NCBI GenBank assembly: GCA_003455945.1
Contig: DMPQ01000236.1
Span: 5,569-11,987 of the forward strand
Source: Planctomycetaceae bacterium
GTDB taxonomy: Bacteria; Planctomycetota; Planctomycetia; Pirellulales; Pirellulaceae
Direction: 5' to 3'
DNA length: 6,419 nt
The notes under the pieces are model-generated. The model ran no database searches. It was given only the letters and a program-made list of their open reading frames with translations, and was not told the origin of the DNA. Below, piece by piece: positions 1-5,876 of this stretch. Each line of letters begins with the position of its first letter. Within the stretch, counting starts at the first letter, position 1. The position numbers and the translations under genes are program-made.

Positions 1-1046
1 ATCGGGCTGACGTCCGACGCCCACGGCTCCAGTCGATGTGCCACTTCGAGGGCCGACTCGATCCGGTTCGCCGGTTCCTTCTCCATCATGTCGGCGATCA
101 GGTCGACGAACTCGTCGCTGACCTCTTCGTTGAACCGACGCGGGTGCCACGGCGTCTCTTCCAGATGACGTCGCGCCTTGTTCTTGGCATTGCCGCCGGG
201 GAAGGGGACCTTGCCGGTGACCGCGTAGTACAGCGTGCAGCCGAGCGAATACAGATCGCTCGACTTGGTCACGTCGCGCGGATTGCGGATCTGTTCGGGC
301 GAAAGATAGTCGGCCGTGCCGACGATCTTGCCGTGACGCGGATCGTTCTCCCCTTCGCTCATGAACGCGGCCAGGCCGAGGTCCGATACCTTCGCGACTC
401 CCTCCGGAGTCACGAGGATGTTGCCGGGCTTCACGTCCCGATGGATCAGCTTGCGGCGATGAGCGTATTCGAGCCCCTCGGCCGCCTGACGGATGATGCT
501 CGCTGCCTGTTGGATCGAGAGTTTGCCGCGCGAGCGGACCAGTCGGCGAAGGTCGGTGCCGGGAACATACTCGACCACCAGGTAATGGACGTTTCCGTCC
601 TTGCCGGCATCGTACGCGCGGACCAGATTCGGATGGTCGAGCTGCGCCTGAGTCCGGATCTCGCGCATGAAGTTGTCGACGGCGTGGTCGGTCGTCTTGC
701 TCAGCGGTAGCACCTTGATGGCGACGATCCGTCCCATCACCTGGTGCATTCCCTTGAAGACCTGCCCCATCCCTCCTTGGCCGATCCAGTCGGTGATGAC
801 GTAGTTGCCGAGCGACAACTTCGTCCGACCGGCTCGCAGCTGATCGGCCTGATACGACGTGACCAACCCGCGATCGATCAGTTCCTGACTGAGTTCCCGA
901 TCGGTGACGTCCTCCAGACGGCGGGCGGTCGACCTCCCCGTCTGAATCAGTTCGACGACCGCCGAACGGATCTGCGCATCCGAAACGAGTCCGCTGAGGA
1001 GCGCACTCTTGGTGAACAGGGATTGGGCGTACGGCTTGGACGACAA
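1..1046 (-). CDS. Ser/Thr protein kinase (Hanks type), C-terminus cut by window edge
   Basis: This is a eukaryotic-like Ser/Thr kinase that transfers ATP phosphate to Ser/Thr of unknown protein targets. 348 codons are visible with no in-frame stop. Residues about 1-80 form a probably helical leader containing two short segments, a pattern I know from planctomycete kinases. The catalytic domain starts near Y82. It has the glycine loop GQGGMG at 89-94, the AIK lysine K111, the alpha-C glutamate E129, HRDVKPGN with D204, K206 and N209, DLG with D222, and SPEQ with E251. All catalytic residues are present, so it should be active. The domain ends around residue 340, and any C-terminal TM or sensor part is beyond the edge. 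The frame is closed upstream by TAA at 1112-1110, and there is no ATG or GTG before the glycine loop. TTG at 1046 is therefore the best start, giving an N-terminus beginning (M)SSKPYAQSLF. Its ribosome site is poor. A promoter-like sequence ends about 60 bases upstream. It lies 173 bases after the other kinase on the same strand. Product call is firm; start is moderate. Confidence 0.93.
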   Translation of the reverse strand, partial: MSSKPYAQSLFTKSALLSGLVSDAQIRSAVVELIQTGRSTARRLEDVTDRELSQELIDRGLVTSYQADQLRAGRTKLSLGNYVITDWIGQGGMGQVFKGMHQVMGRIVAIKVLPLSKTTDHAVDNFMREIRTQAQLDHPNLVRAYDAGKDGNVHYLVVEYVPGTDLRRLVRSRGKLSIQQAASIIRQAAEGLEYAHRRKLIHRDVKPGNILVTPEGVAKVSDLGLAAFMSEGENDPRHGKIVGTADYLSPEQIRNPRDVTKSSDLYSLGCTLYYAVTGKVPFPGGNAKNKARRHLEETPWHPRRFNEEVSDEFVDLIADMMEKEPANRIESALEVAHRLEPWASDVSP

Positions 1047-1108
1047 GAGGGCGATCCGTCGAGCGAGTGGCGAGTGGGGGATGAGAGCGGGCGCCGTCCC
1101 GACCCTCG

Positions 1109-1137
1109 ATTATGGGAGCCCCGAATCGCGGCAACAA
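1109..1137 (-). promoter_or_regulatory. Sigma-70-like promoter upstream of the left-hand kinase gene
   Basis: On the minus strand a TTGTTG hexamer (1137-1132) is followed by exactly 17 bases and then CATAAT (1114-1109). The -10 matches five of six positions of TATAAT and the -35 matches three of six of TTGACA. A transcript would start near 1102, leaving a leader of about 55 bases before the TTG start at 1046. The AT-rich hexamer stands out in GC-rich DNA and lies in the gap between the two kinase genes, as a promoter should. No transcript data support it. Confidence 0.5.
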
Positions 1138-1185
1138 GCTTTGCCGGTCCGGGGAAGACTCCCGATGAGGCGGCCGAGTCGGATC

Positions 1186-1203
1186 GCGCGACGTCGCTCG
1201 CGC
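1186..1203 (-). terminator. GC-rich hairpin just after the zinc-finger kinase stop (possible terminator)
   Basis: A perfect 6-base stem (GCGCGA pairing with TCGCGC) with a 6-base loop lies 16 bases beyond the stop codon of the zinc-finger kinase and upstream of the next promoter-like sequence. No U-tract follows, so it is not a classical intrinsic terminator. It could act as a 3'-end stabiliser, or be a chance product of GC-rich sequence. A 10-base palindrome, GCGACGTCGC (1188-1197), overlaps it and would compete with the longer stem. Confidence 0.25.
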
Positions 1204-1219
1204 CGATTCTCGATGCCCC

Positions 1220-3691
1220 TCAGGAGCCCCTCCCTACATCGCCGTTCGGGGCAGGGGGAGTTGCGAGGGGCTGAGAAGAACCGCCGGATCCGTTCTCGCT
1301 CGTGCCGTCCGCAGCGGAAGGAACGAACGGAGCGGGAGCGGGATTTTCTCCCAGGTTCGGCGCCGCGACCGCCATCAGACCGTCTCGACCCCATCCGGTC
1401 CGATCGATCAGCCGACCCGGCTCGTCCGGCGAAGGACGCAGGTCCAACAGGCAAAGGGTCCGATCGTCCGCGACCAACGGAAACGGCGGTTCGAAGGTCC
1501 CCGAGTAGCGATTGCCTTCGGTGATCCGAAATCCTCCGACCCGCCCATGCATTCCCTGCGAGATCGGATGCCCCCAGCCGCCGATCTGCAGATTCCCCGC
1601 CCCTTCGCTCAGGCCGCCGCTGGGCCCGGGCAAGTTCAACGTACTCGGGATACCGTCCAGCCAGAGACGCCAGTTTCCCGAGGCGTGCGACAGCGCCACA
1701 TGATGCCAGTGCCCCGGGTGCAGCAAGGCCGATTGATGCATGCCGGTCGGCATTCCCGGATGCCCTCCGACCGACAGCGCCCATTCGGAGCGGAACGCCC
1801 GCGACACCGTCCCGAGCGACCAGCCTCGGCCGAACGGACCGCCGATGGGATCGCGCGATGGGGCGCTCAGGAGCGTCAGGTCATGGATGCCCCGCGTCGG
1901 CGACTCGTCCGGCCGCACCCAGAGTTCGATCGTGAACGCATGCCGTCCGTCGAACAGATAGGCGGTGTCGAGGACTTCGATCGAGTTGCCGGAGAGGCGG
2001 ACGGTCGGCGCATCGCGGAGCGTTCGCGCAGCGGCGATCGACAGATCCTCGTCGTCGGTAGCTCGACTGCCGTTCGACGTCGCTTCACCGGTCTCCCGCG
2101 AAAGGGCTCGGTCGTCGGCCTGAGCCAACCTGGCGCGAGAACCGAACGGATCGGCTTGCCACAGCAGAACGGCCGACGTGATGGCGGCGAGCAGCATGCC
2201 GAACGTCGAAACGCCGATGCCGAGCAGAATCAGTCCGCGATGCACCCCTCGATCCGGATCGCCGGCTCCGAACGGCTGCGGCATCGCCTGAGGGGCGAAC
2301 GCGTCGCGCGACTCGCTGTTCGGCACGCTGGCCGCATGCACGATCGGCACCGACGGCGAAGCGGGAACGAGTCCCTTCGAGCGACATTGTGCCAGCAACT
2401 CGAACAGCGCGGTCGGCGAGCGGAAACGCGCCAGTTCGTGCTCGACCTGCTCCATCGATTCGAGACGCCGCGACGGTTCGGCCGCCGTCATGCGCTCGAG
2501 CAGCGCCAACAGCTCGCGATCGAGATCCGGTCGCAGACGGGGCTCGGGAAGCACGATCCCCTGACCGTCGCGCGAACCATGGAGGGCCGAGGGAGGAAAG
2601 CCCCACAGCAGTCGGACGAGCGTCGCGCCGAGCCCGAAGATGTCGCTCCGCTGATCGACGTCGCGACTGCTCCGATACTGCTCGGGAGCCATGTAGGCTC
2701 GCGTGCCGACTCGCCCCGCCGGACTGGTCAGCTCCCAATCGACCGGTCGCTCCTCACGACGTTCGATCGAGAGATCGCGAGCGAGGTCGAGCGGGCGAGC
2801 CAGGCCGAGGTCGAGCACGCGAACCGCTCCGTCCGCTCCCATCAACAGGTTCGACGGCTTCACGTCTCGATGGACCAAGCCGGCTCGATGCGCGTGAGCC
2901 AAGCCGGCGGCCGCCTGAGCGGCGATCTCGCACGCCGCTCCGGTCGGCAGCGGTCCGAAGATCTTCGCGAGCCGTTCGACGTCGATCCCGGCCAGGTATT
3001 CCATCACCAGGTATTCGATGCCGTCGATCGAGCCGGCGTCGGTCGCGCGAATCAGATGCGGATGATCCAGCCGTCCGACCGCCGACATCTCGCGCCGAAA
3101 TCGTGCGACCGCATCGGGACCGAACTCGCGCTGCGGATGGATCAGCTTCACCGCGACCTGCCGCCGAAGCGAGACATGTTCGGCCAGATAGACGATTCCC
3201 ATCGCCCCGCGGCCGATCTCGTCGAGCAGTCGGTATTGCCCGAGGCGATCCCCCGGCCGCGGCGAGCGCCCCGCGAAGGCTCCCACGGCGATCGGCGACG
3301 ACGGCCGAGCGGAGTCCGCATCGACCGGACGCTGGTCCGTCTCCCCACGGGGGCCAGCACCTTGCGGCATGACCCACGTGGCGACCTGTCGCAACAGACG
3401 GATCGCTGCCGGATCGATCGGCTCGGCAGCCAATTCGATCGAGCCCCCTTCGACCGTCGAACCGATCCCCGCCGACGATTCGTACCTCGAGCCGTCACCG
3501 ACCGCTCCGACACTCGGCAACGGATCGACTTGGCCGCCGAACGGACGGAGCCTCGCCGTATCGACCGCATCGAGCCGACGTCGGCACTCGTCGCACCCCT
3601 CCAGATGCGCCGCGACCGCGTCCCACGCCTCGTCCGGCAGCGACCCGCGGGCGAATCGCTTCAGTCGCTCTCCGTCGGGACACGTGCTCAC
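1220..3691 (-). CDS. Membrane Ser/Thr kinase with N-terminal HxxxCxxC zinc finger and C-terminal LamG-like domain
   Basis: This 823-residue predicted transmembrane signalling kinase has four parts. Residues 1-41 hold C4 and H29-x3-C33-x2-C36, the zinc-binding pattern of anti-sigma-type (zf-HC2/ZAS) domains. A loose linker leads to a kinase domain at about 153-423. It has the glycine loop GRGAMG at 160-165, K182, alpha-C E201, HRDVKPSN with D276, K278 and N281, DLG with D294, and APE with E337, so the catalytic set is complete. A Pro/Ser/Ala-rich stretch precedes one membrane helix at 486-511. Residues about 563-752 resemble a LamG/concanavalin-like jelly roll (FTIELWVRPDE, then HWHHVALSH and WRLWLDG). 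The tail from about 783 is low complexity. The zinc finger and kinase should face the cytoplasm and the LamG part the outside. The start is GTG with a strong ribosome site, and C4 lies close behind it. The activation segment (D294-E337) is longer than in the neighbouring kinase. purC lies upstream and a kinase downstream; no sigma-factor gene adjoins it. The ligand and substrates are unknown. Confidence 0.93.
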   Translation of the reverse strand: MSTCPDGERLKRFARGSLPDEAWDAVAAHLEGCDECRRRLDAVDTARLRPFGGQVDPLPSVGAVGDGSRYESSAGIGSTVEGGSIELAAEPIDPAAIRLLRQVATWVMPQGAGPRGETDQRPVDADSARPSSPIAVGAFAGRSPRPGDRLGQYRLLDEIGRGAMGIVYLAEHVSLRRQVAVKLIHPQREFGPDAVARFRREMSAVGRLDHPHLIRATDAGSIDGIEYLVMEYLAGIDVERLAKIFGPLPTGAACEIAAQAAAGLAHAHRAGLVHRDVKPSNLLMGADGAVRVLDLGLARPLDLARDLSIERREERPVDWELTSPAGRVGTRAYMAPEQYRSSRDVDQRSDIFGLGATLVRLLWGFPPSALHGSRDGQGIVLPEPRLRPDLDRELLALLERMTAAEPSRRLESMEQVEHELARFRSPTALFELLAQCRSKGLVPASPSVPIVHAASVPNSESRDAFAPQAMPQPFGAGDPDRGVHRGLILLGIGVSTFGMLLAAITSAVLLWQADPFGSRARLAQADDRALSRETGEATSNGSRATDDEDLSIAAARTLRDAPTVRLSGNSIEVLDTAYLFDGRHAFTIELWVRPDESPTRGIHDLTLLSAPSRDPIGGPFGRGWSLGTVSRAFRSEWALSVGGHPGMPTGMHQSALLHPGHWHHVALSHASGNWRLWLDGIPSTLNLPGPSGGLSEGAGNLQIGGWGHPISQGMHGRVGGFRITEGNRYSGTFEPPFPLVADDRTLCLLDLRPSPDEPGRLIDRTGWGRDGLMAVAAPNLGENPAPAPFVPSAADGTSENGSGGSSQPLATPPAPNGDVGRGS

Positions 3692-3693
3692 GA

Positions 3694-3703
3694 CCTCTCT
3701 CCC
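3694..3703 (-). promoter_or_regulatory. Ribosome binding site fixing the GTG start of the zinc-finger kinase
   Basis: The minus-strand purine run GGGAGAGAGG ends two bases before GTG at 3691. The GGGAG part is seven bases from the start codon, which is good spacing. It supports GTG as the true start and keeps the zinc-ligand cysteine as residue 4. Confidence 0.65.
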
Positions 3704-3864
3704 GGCACGCGCTCGGACGACGTGCGCCCGTTCGATACGTTGGCCGAACTTCCGTTGCGCTACGAACGACGCTCAAGGAGAACGGTCGGCTCGTGACAGG
3801 ATCTGAAGCCGAAGGTCGGTGCCGATGGGATCCTGCCTCAATGGCCGACTGAAACTCGGCTTCG

Positions 3865-3885
3865 GTCGATTGGGTCTCAATCGAC
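3865..3885. repeat. Perfect 8-base inverted repeat (hairpin or operator) upstream of the zinc-finger kinase
   Basis: GTCGATTG at 3865-3872 and CAATCGAC at 3878-3885 are exact reverse complements separated by five bases. RNA from either strand would fold into a stable hairpin. It lies about 115 bases after the purC stop and about 175 bases before the kinase start. No T-run follows on the minus strand, so it is a weak terminator candidate. As DNA it has the dimensions of a dimeric regulator site. Confidence 0.45.
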
Positions 3886-3929
3886 TCCGGGGATCGGACG
3901 ACCGCTTGCGCCGCCCCTCCGCGCGACGA

Positions 3930-3966
3930 CGCTCCTCGACGGCGCTCCTCGACAACGCTTCTCGAC
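3930..3966. repeat. Three tandem copies of a 13-base unit downstream of purC
   Basis: The 11-base core CGCTCCTCGAC starts at 3930 and 3943, and again at 3956 with one change (C to T at the fifth base). The period is exactly 13, with two variable bases between cores. On the minus strand each copy reads GTCGAGGAGCG, so the first two contain a Shine-Dalgarno-like GAGGAG, but no gene follows at a suitable distance. The run is short enough to have arisen by slippage. Confidence 0.6.
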
Positions 3967-3967
3967 A

Positions 3968-3980
3968 CCGAGCGCCTCGG
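3968..3980 (-). terminator. Small hairpin after the purC stop (possible terminator)
   Basis: CCGAG and CTCGG form a perfect 5-base stem around a 3-base loop, about 19 bases beyond the purC stop codon. No U-tract follows on the minus strand. The position suits a 3'-end hairpin, but the stem is short and such stems are easily found in GC-rich DNA. Confidence 0.25.
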
Positions 3981-3999
3981 CATCACCACCCCGAGCGCA

Positions 4000-4860
4000 T
4001 CAGAACGGAAATCGCTCGCCCGTCAGTCGCTCGTAGGCCTCGACGTACTTCCCTCGCGTCCGAGCGACGACATCGCTCGGGAGTTCCGGCGGCGGGCTGT
4101 TCTTGTCCCAGGTCGTCCCTTCGAGCCAATCCCGAACGAACTGCTTGTCGAAACTCGGCGGATTCGCTCCCGGTCGATAACTGTCGGCCGGCCAGAACCG
4201 CGAGCTGTCCGGAGTCAGCACTTCGTCGACGATCAGCAGGTTGCCGGCGGGATCGAAGCCCCATTCGAACTTGGTGTCGGCGATGATGATCCCTCGCTCC
4301 GCCGCGATATCGCGGCCGCGGCGATAGACCTCGAGACTTCGGTCGCGCAGCTCCGCCGCCACCTCGAGCCCGACCTCCGACACGACCTGCTCGAACGCGA
4401 TGTTCTCGTCGTGCCCATGGTCGTTCTTCGCGGCGGGCGTGAAGAGCGGCGTTTCGAGACGATCGCAGTTGATCAGCCCGGGGGGCAACGAAAGGCCGCA
4501 GACCTGACCGGTCGCCTGGTAGTCCTTCCATCCGGAGCCGACCAGGTAGCCTCGCACCACGCACTCGACCTGAACGACCCGACACTTCCGCACGACCATG
4601 CTGCGCCCGACCAGCCAACCCGGGTCGACTCCGACCGGTACCTCATCGGCCGCGACGTCGAACGAGAGGAGATGGTTGGGGATGCCGAGTCGTTCGAGCC
4701 AGAAGCGCGTCAGCCCGGTGAGCACGCGCCCCTTGTCCGGAATCGCGGTCGGCAGGATCCAATCGAACGCGCTGATCCGATCCGACGCGACGAGCAGCAA
4801 GCGATCGCCGAGGTCATACAGATCGCGAACTTTTCCTTGGCGGATCAGCGTGGCCGGCAT
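4000..4860 (-). CDS. purC: Phosphoribosylaminoimidazole-succinocarboxamide (SAICAR) synthase
   Basis: PurC is a cytoplasmic enzyme of de novo purine synthesis. It joins aspartate to carboxyaminoimidazole ribotide (CAIR) using ATP, giving SAICAR. The 286 residues match the family from end to end: GKVRDLY at 9-15, SDRISAFDW at 26-34, VECVVRGYLVGSGWKDY at 98-114, ETPLFTPAAK from 136 with DHGHDENI up to 153, IIADTKFEWG at 192-201, and VDEVLTPDSSRFW at 211-223. SFDKQFVRDWL follows at 236-246. The length fits the longer form (yeast Ade1, about 306 residues, and many bacterial relatives) rather than the E. coli form of 237. The start is ATG at 4860, directly before the conserved N-terminal strand. 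The ribosome site is weak, with only a GGA-type match. It lies 90 bases after the lipoprotein gene on the same strand, so co-transcription is possible. No other pur gene is in the window. The gene appears intact. Confidence 0.97.
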   Translation of the reverse strand: MPATLIRQGKVRDLYDLGDRLLLVASDRISAFDWILPTAIPDKGRVLTGLTRFWLERLGIPNHLLSFDVAADEVPVGVDPGWLVGRSMVVRKCRVVQVECVVRGYLVGSGWKDYQATGQVCGLSLPPGLINCDRLETPLFTPAAKNDHGHDENIAFEQVVSEVGLEVAAELRDRSLEVYRRGRDIAAERGIIIADTKFEWGFDPAGNLLIVDEVLTPDSSRFWPADSYRPGANPPSFDKQFVRDWLEGTTWDKNSPPPELPSDVVARTRGKYVEAYERLTGERFPF

Positions 4861-4894
4861 CGATGGTTCCGTCGTCGAGTGAGCGGAGAGTCCG

Positions 4895-4910
4895 AAAATG
4901 GCGGTTCGCC
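4895..4910 (-). terminator. Weak intrinsic-terminator-like hairpin between the lipoprotein gene and purC
   Basis: On the minus strand GGCG-AAC-CGCC forms a 4-base stem and is followed at once by ATTTT. This is the best stem-plus-T-run in the window, but both parts are short. It lies about 40 bases after the lipoprotein gene stop and 35 bases before purC, so it would at most partly separate the two transcripts. A 10-base palindrome, CGACCGGTCG (4936-4945), lies between it and the stop. Confidence 0.3.
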
Positions 4911-4950
4911 CGACAGGAAGATCCCGCGGACTTCGCGACCGGTCGGTCGA

Positions 4951-5565
4951 TCAGCTCCCTTCCGCCGGAGCGGTTTCGGGAGCGGAGGTATCGGCGGGAG
5001 CCGCACCGGTCGTCGTACCGGTCGTCACGGTCAGGCGATCCCCCAGCAACTCCTTGGCCGATGCGATCCAGGCGGACGGACCGCCGCGGACGTAGCCCGA
5101 TCGCTCGAGCAGCTCGCCGTTGCCGTCAAGAAAGAGGACCGACGGGAACCCCTCGATGCCGTAGGCGCTGGCCAACGTTCGATTCTGCCGTTCGACCGCC
5201 GGGTCGATCGGCGTCGACTCGGGAAAGTCGAGCTTCAGCAGAACGACATGCTGTTCGGCCCAAGCCTGGAACGCCGGCTTCGCGAAGACCTCGTCATCCA
5301 GCCGGATGCACCAGATGCACCAATCGCTGCCGGTAAAGTCGGTCAGGATCGGTCGTCCGGTCTCGCGCGACAGACGCTTCGCCTGATCGAACGAGACGAG
5401 CCACGTCTTGCCGTCGACTCCGGCATTCCCCGGCAGCTCCTCGATCTTGTCGCTGACGGGGCCGGCCGGAGGAGAGGGGCGAGCGGAAGGACCGACCATC
5501 GAGTCGCAACCGACGGCTGCCAGAGCCAAGAGCGACGCATAGACGGCGAGCGAAGGGCGGGTCAT
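4951..5565 (-). CDS. Thioredoxin-fold lipoprotein (WCxxC motif), probable extracytoplasmic thiol-disulfide protein
   Basis: This 204-residue predicted exported lipoprotein belongs to the thioredoxin-like group that carries a GSDWCxWC signature. Residues 1-20 make a short lipoprotein signal (MTRPSLAVYASLLALAAVGC), with C20 as the predicted lipidated cysteine. The residue at lipobox -3 is Ala, less usual than Leu or Val. A Ser/Pro-rich linker runs to about 45. The thioredoxin domain spans about 52-180, with TDFTGSDWCIWC placing the redox pair at C83 and C86. The conserved cis-proline is in GFPSVLF (P141). The tail from about 178 is rich in Thr, Ala and Pro. The likely role is reducing or exchanging disulfides outside the cytoplasmic membrane; its partner is unknown. 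The frame stays open to 5691, but ATG at 5565 was chosen because it puts the signal peptide at the N-terminus, has a GGAG at 6 bases, and leaves the promoter-like site outside the gene. It is divergent from the adaptor gene. Confidence 0.88.
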   Translation of the reverse strand: MTRPSLAVYASLLALAAVGCDSMVGPSARPSPPAGPVSDKIEELPGNAGVDGKTWLVSFDQAKRLSRETGRPILTDFTGSDWCIWCIRLDDEVFAKPAFQAWAEQHVVLLKLDFPESTPIDPAVERQNRTLASAYGIEGFPSVLFLDGNGELLERSGYVRGGPSAWIASAKELLGDRLTVTTGTTTGAAPADTSAPETAPAEGS

Positions 5566-5571
5566 GACGAA

Positions 5572-5575
5572 CTCC
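5572..5575 (-). promoter_or_regulatory. Ribosome binding site deciding the lipoprotein gene start
   Basis: GGAG on the minus strand lies six bases before ATG at 5565. Together with the signal peptide that starts there, it favours this start over the in-frame ATG 126 bases upstream at 5691. The site is embedded in a copy of the GGTTTCGGA word found elsewhere in this gap. Confidence 0.7.
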
Positions 5576-5662
5576 GAAACCGAGGGACATCCGTGCGAGG
5601 TCGCAGCCGGCAACCGGCCGGCCGTAGCGAGGATGACGCTCGTGAGGCGAACGGCCTGACGC

Positions 5663-5691
5663 ATTCTGAGGGGAATCGACTGGCGCAACAA
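5663..5691 (-). promoter_or_regulatory. Sigma-70-like promoter for the thioredoxin-like lipoprotein gene
   Basis: On the minus strand TTGTTG (5691-5686) is followed by 17 bases and CAGAAT (5668-5663), four of six to TATAAT. Transcription would start near 5656, giving a leader of about 90 bases. The -35 hexamer and spacer length are the same as in the promoter-like site before the left-hand kinase gene, which adds some weight. It overlaps the N-terminal extension of the longer open frame, arguing against that longer start. Confidence 0.42.
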
Positions 5692-5753
5692 GGACGCGTT
5701 CCCGGACCCGAGGGGGGCGTCGCGACGTCGGCGAGCGACGGTCGGCGCAGTTC

Positions 5754-5794
5754 GGTTTCGGAACCCAAGCCGAACGGTGACTTAGGTTTCGGAA
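5754..5794. repeat. Direct repeat of GGTTTCGGAA, 31 bases apart, in the divergent control region
   Basis: The 10-base word occurs exactly at 5754-5763 and 5785-5794. The start-to-start distance of 31 bases is about three helical turns, so both copies face the same side of the DNA. A 9-base copy lies inverted at 5573-5581, over the lipoprotein ribosome site. The first copy also lies in a small dyad, GGTT-TCGG-AACC (5754-5765), and a wider one, GTTCGG at 5750-5755 with CCGAAC at 5770-5775. This suggests a regulator binding site shared by both genes. No regulator gene is in view. Confidence 0.4.
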
Positions 5795-5865
5795 TGAACT
5801 CTCGCGCCGCTCGGACGGCCGAGATCGACCGCGAACGTTGCCGACCTTCCCCGAACCGTCCGATC

Positions 5866-5869
5866 GAGG
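5866..5869 (+). promoter_or_regulatory. Ribosome binding site of the adaptor gene
   Basis: GAGG lies seven bases before ATG at 5877. The spacing is standard and supports that start, which is also where a hydrophobic signal segment begins. Confidence 0.6.
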
Positions 5870-5876
5870 TCGAACG

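Larger units (their letters stand above)
3692..3999. other. 308-base intergenic gap between purC and the zinc-finger kinase
   Basis: I find no convincing gene here. The open frames crossing it give Arg/Ser-rich translations with no family resemblance, and the longest (minus 3989-3495) runs deep into the kinase gene in another frame. From the purC side the gap holds a short hairpin (3968-3980), three tandem 13-base units (3930-3966), an 8-base-stem hairpin (3865-3885) and the kinase ribosome site. A promoter for the kinase is expected here, but no convincing -35/-10 pair was found. It may use an alternative sigma factor. Confidence 0.6.
5566..5876. other. 311-base divergent intergenic region between lipoprotein and adaptor genes
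   Basis: I find no gene here. The region serves both divergent genes. It holds a sigma-70-like promoter aimed at the lipoprotein gene (5691-5663), two direct copies of GGTTTCGGAA at 5754-5763 and 5785-5794, and an inverted 9-base copy at 5573-5581. It also holds the two ribosome sites. No clear plus-strand promoter was found for the adaptor. GGAAC at 5760-5764 with CTTAGG 16 bases later loosely resembles an ECF-type site, but the match is too weak to annotate. Confidence 0.6.

Noticed and set aside
36..1274. Plus-strand open frames (36-710 and 744-1274) over the left kinase
   Set aside because: They are codon-for-codon antisense of the kinase frame, in which HRDVKPGN, DLG and SPEQ are plainly readable on the minus strand.
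1547..3796. A 749-codon plus-strand open frame opposite the membrane kinase
   Set aside because: It is antisense to a gene with clear domain signatures. Its translation is Arg-rich with no recognisable motif. Long antisense frames are expected where codons are GC-rich.
3775..3852. A plus-strand AAGGAG followed by a GTG and a tiny open frame
   Set aside because: The purine run is about 12 bases from the GTG, the peptide would be about 19 residues, and nothing else supports it.
3495..3989. A 164-codon minus-strand open frame in the purC-kinase gap
   Set aside because: It overlaps the first 200 bases of the kinase gene in another frame, where the zinc finger is encoded, and shows no domain or hydrophobic pattern. 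It was examined as a possible sigma-factor gene and nothing matched.
5566..5691. A 42-residue N-terminal extension of the thioredoxin-like protein, starting at 5691
   Set aside because: It would bury a good lipoprotein signal peptide inside the protein and would overlap a promoter-like site. The ATG at 5565 has its own GGAG ribosome site.
5760..5786. An ECF-sigma-like promoter (GGAAC, 16 bases, CTTAGG) for the adaptor
   Set aside because: Only the -35 half resembles known ECF sites, and it overlaps the repeated GGTTTCGGAA word, which explains it equally well.
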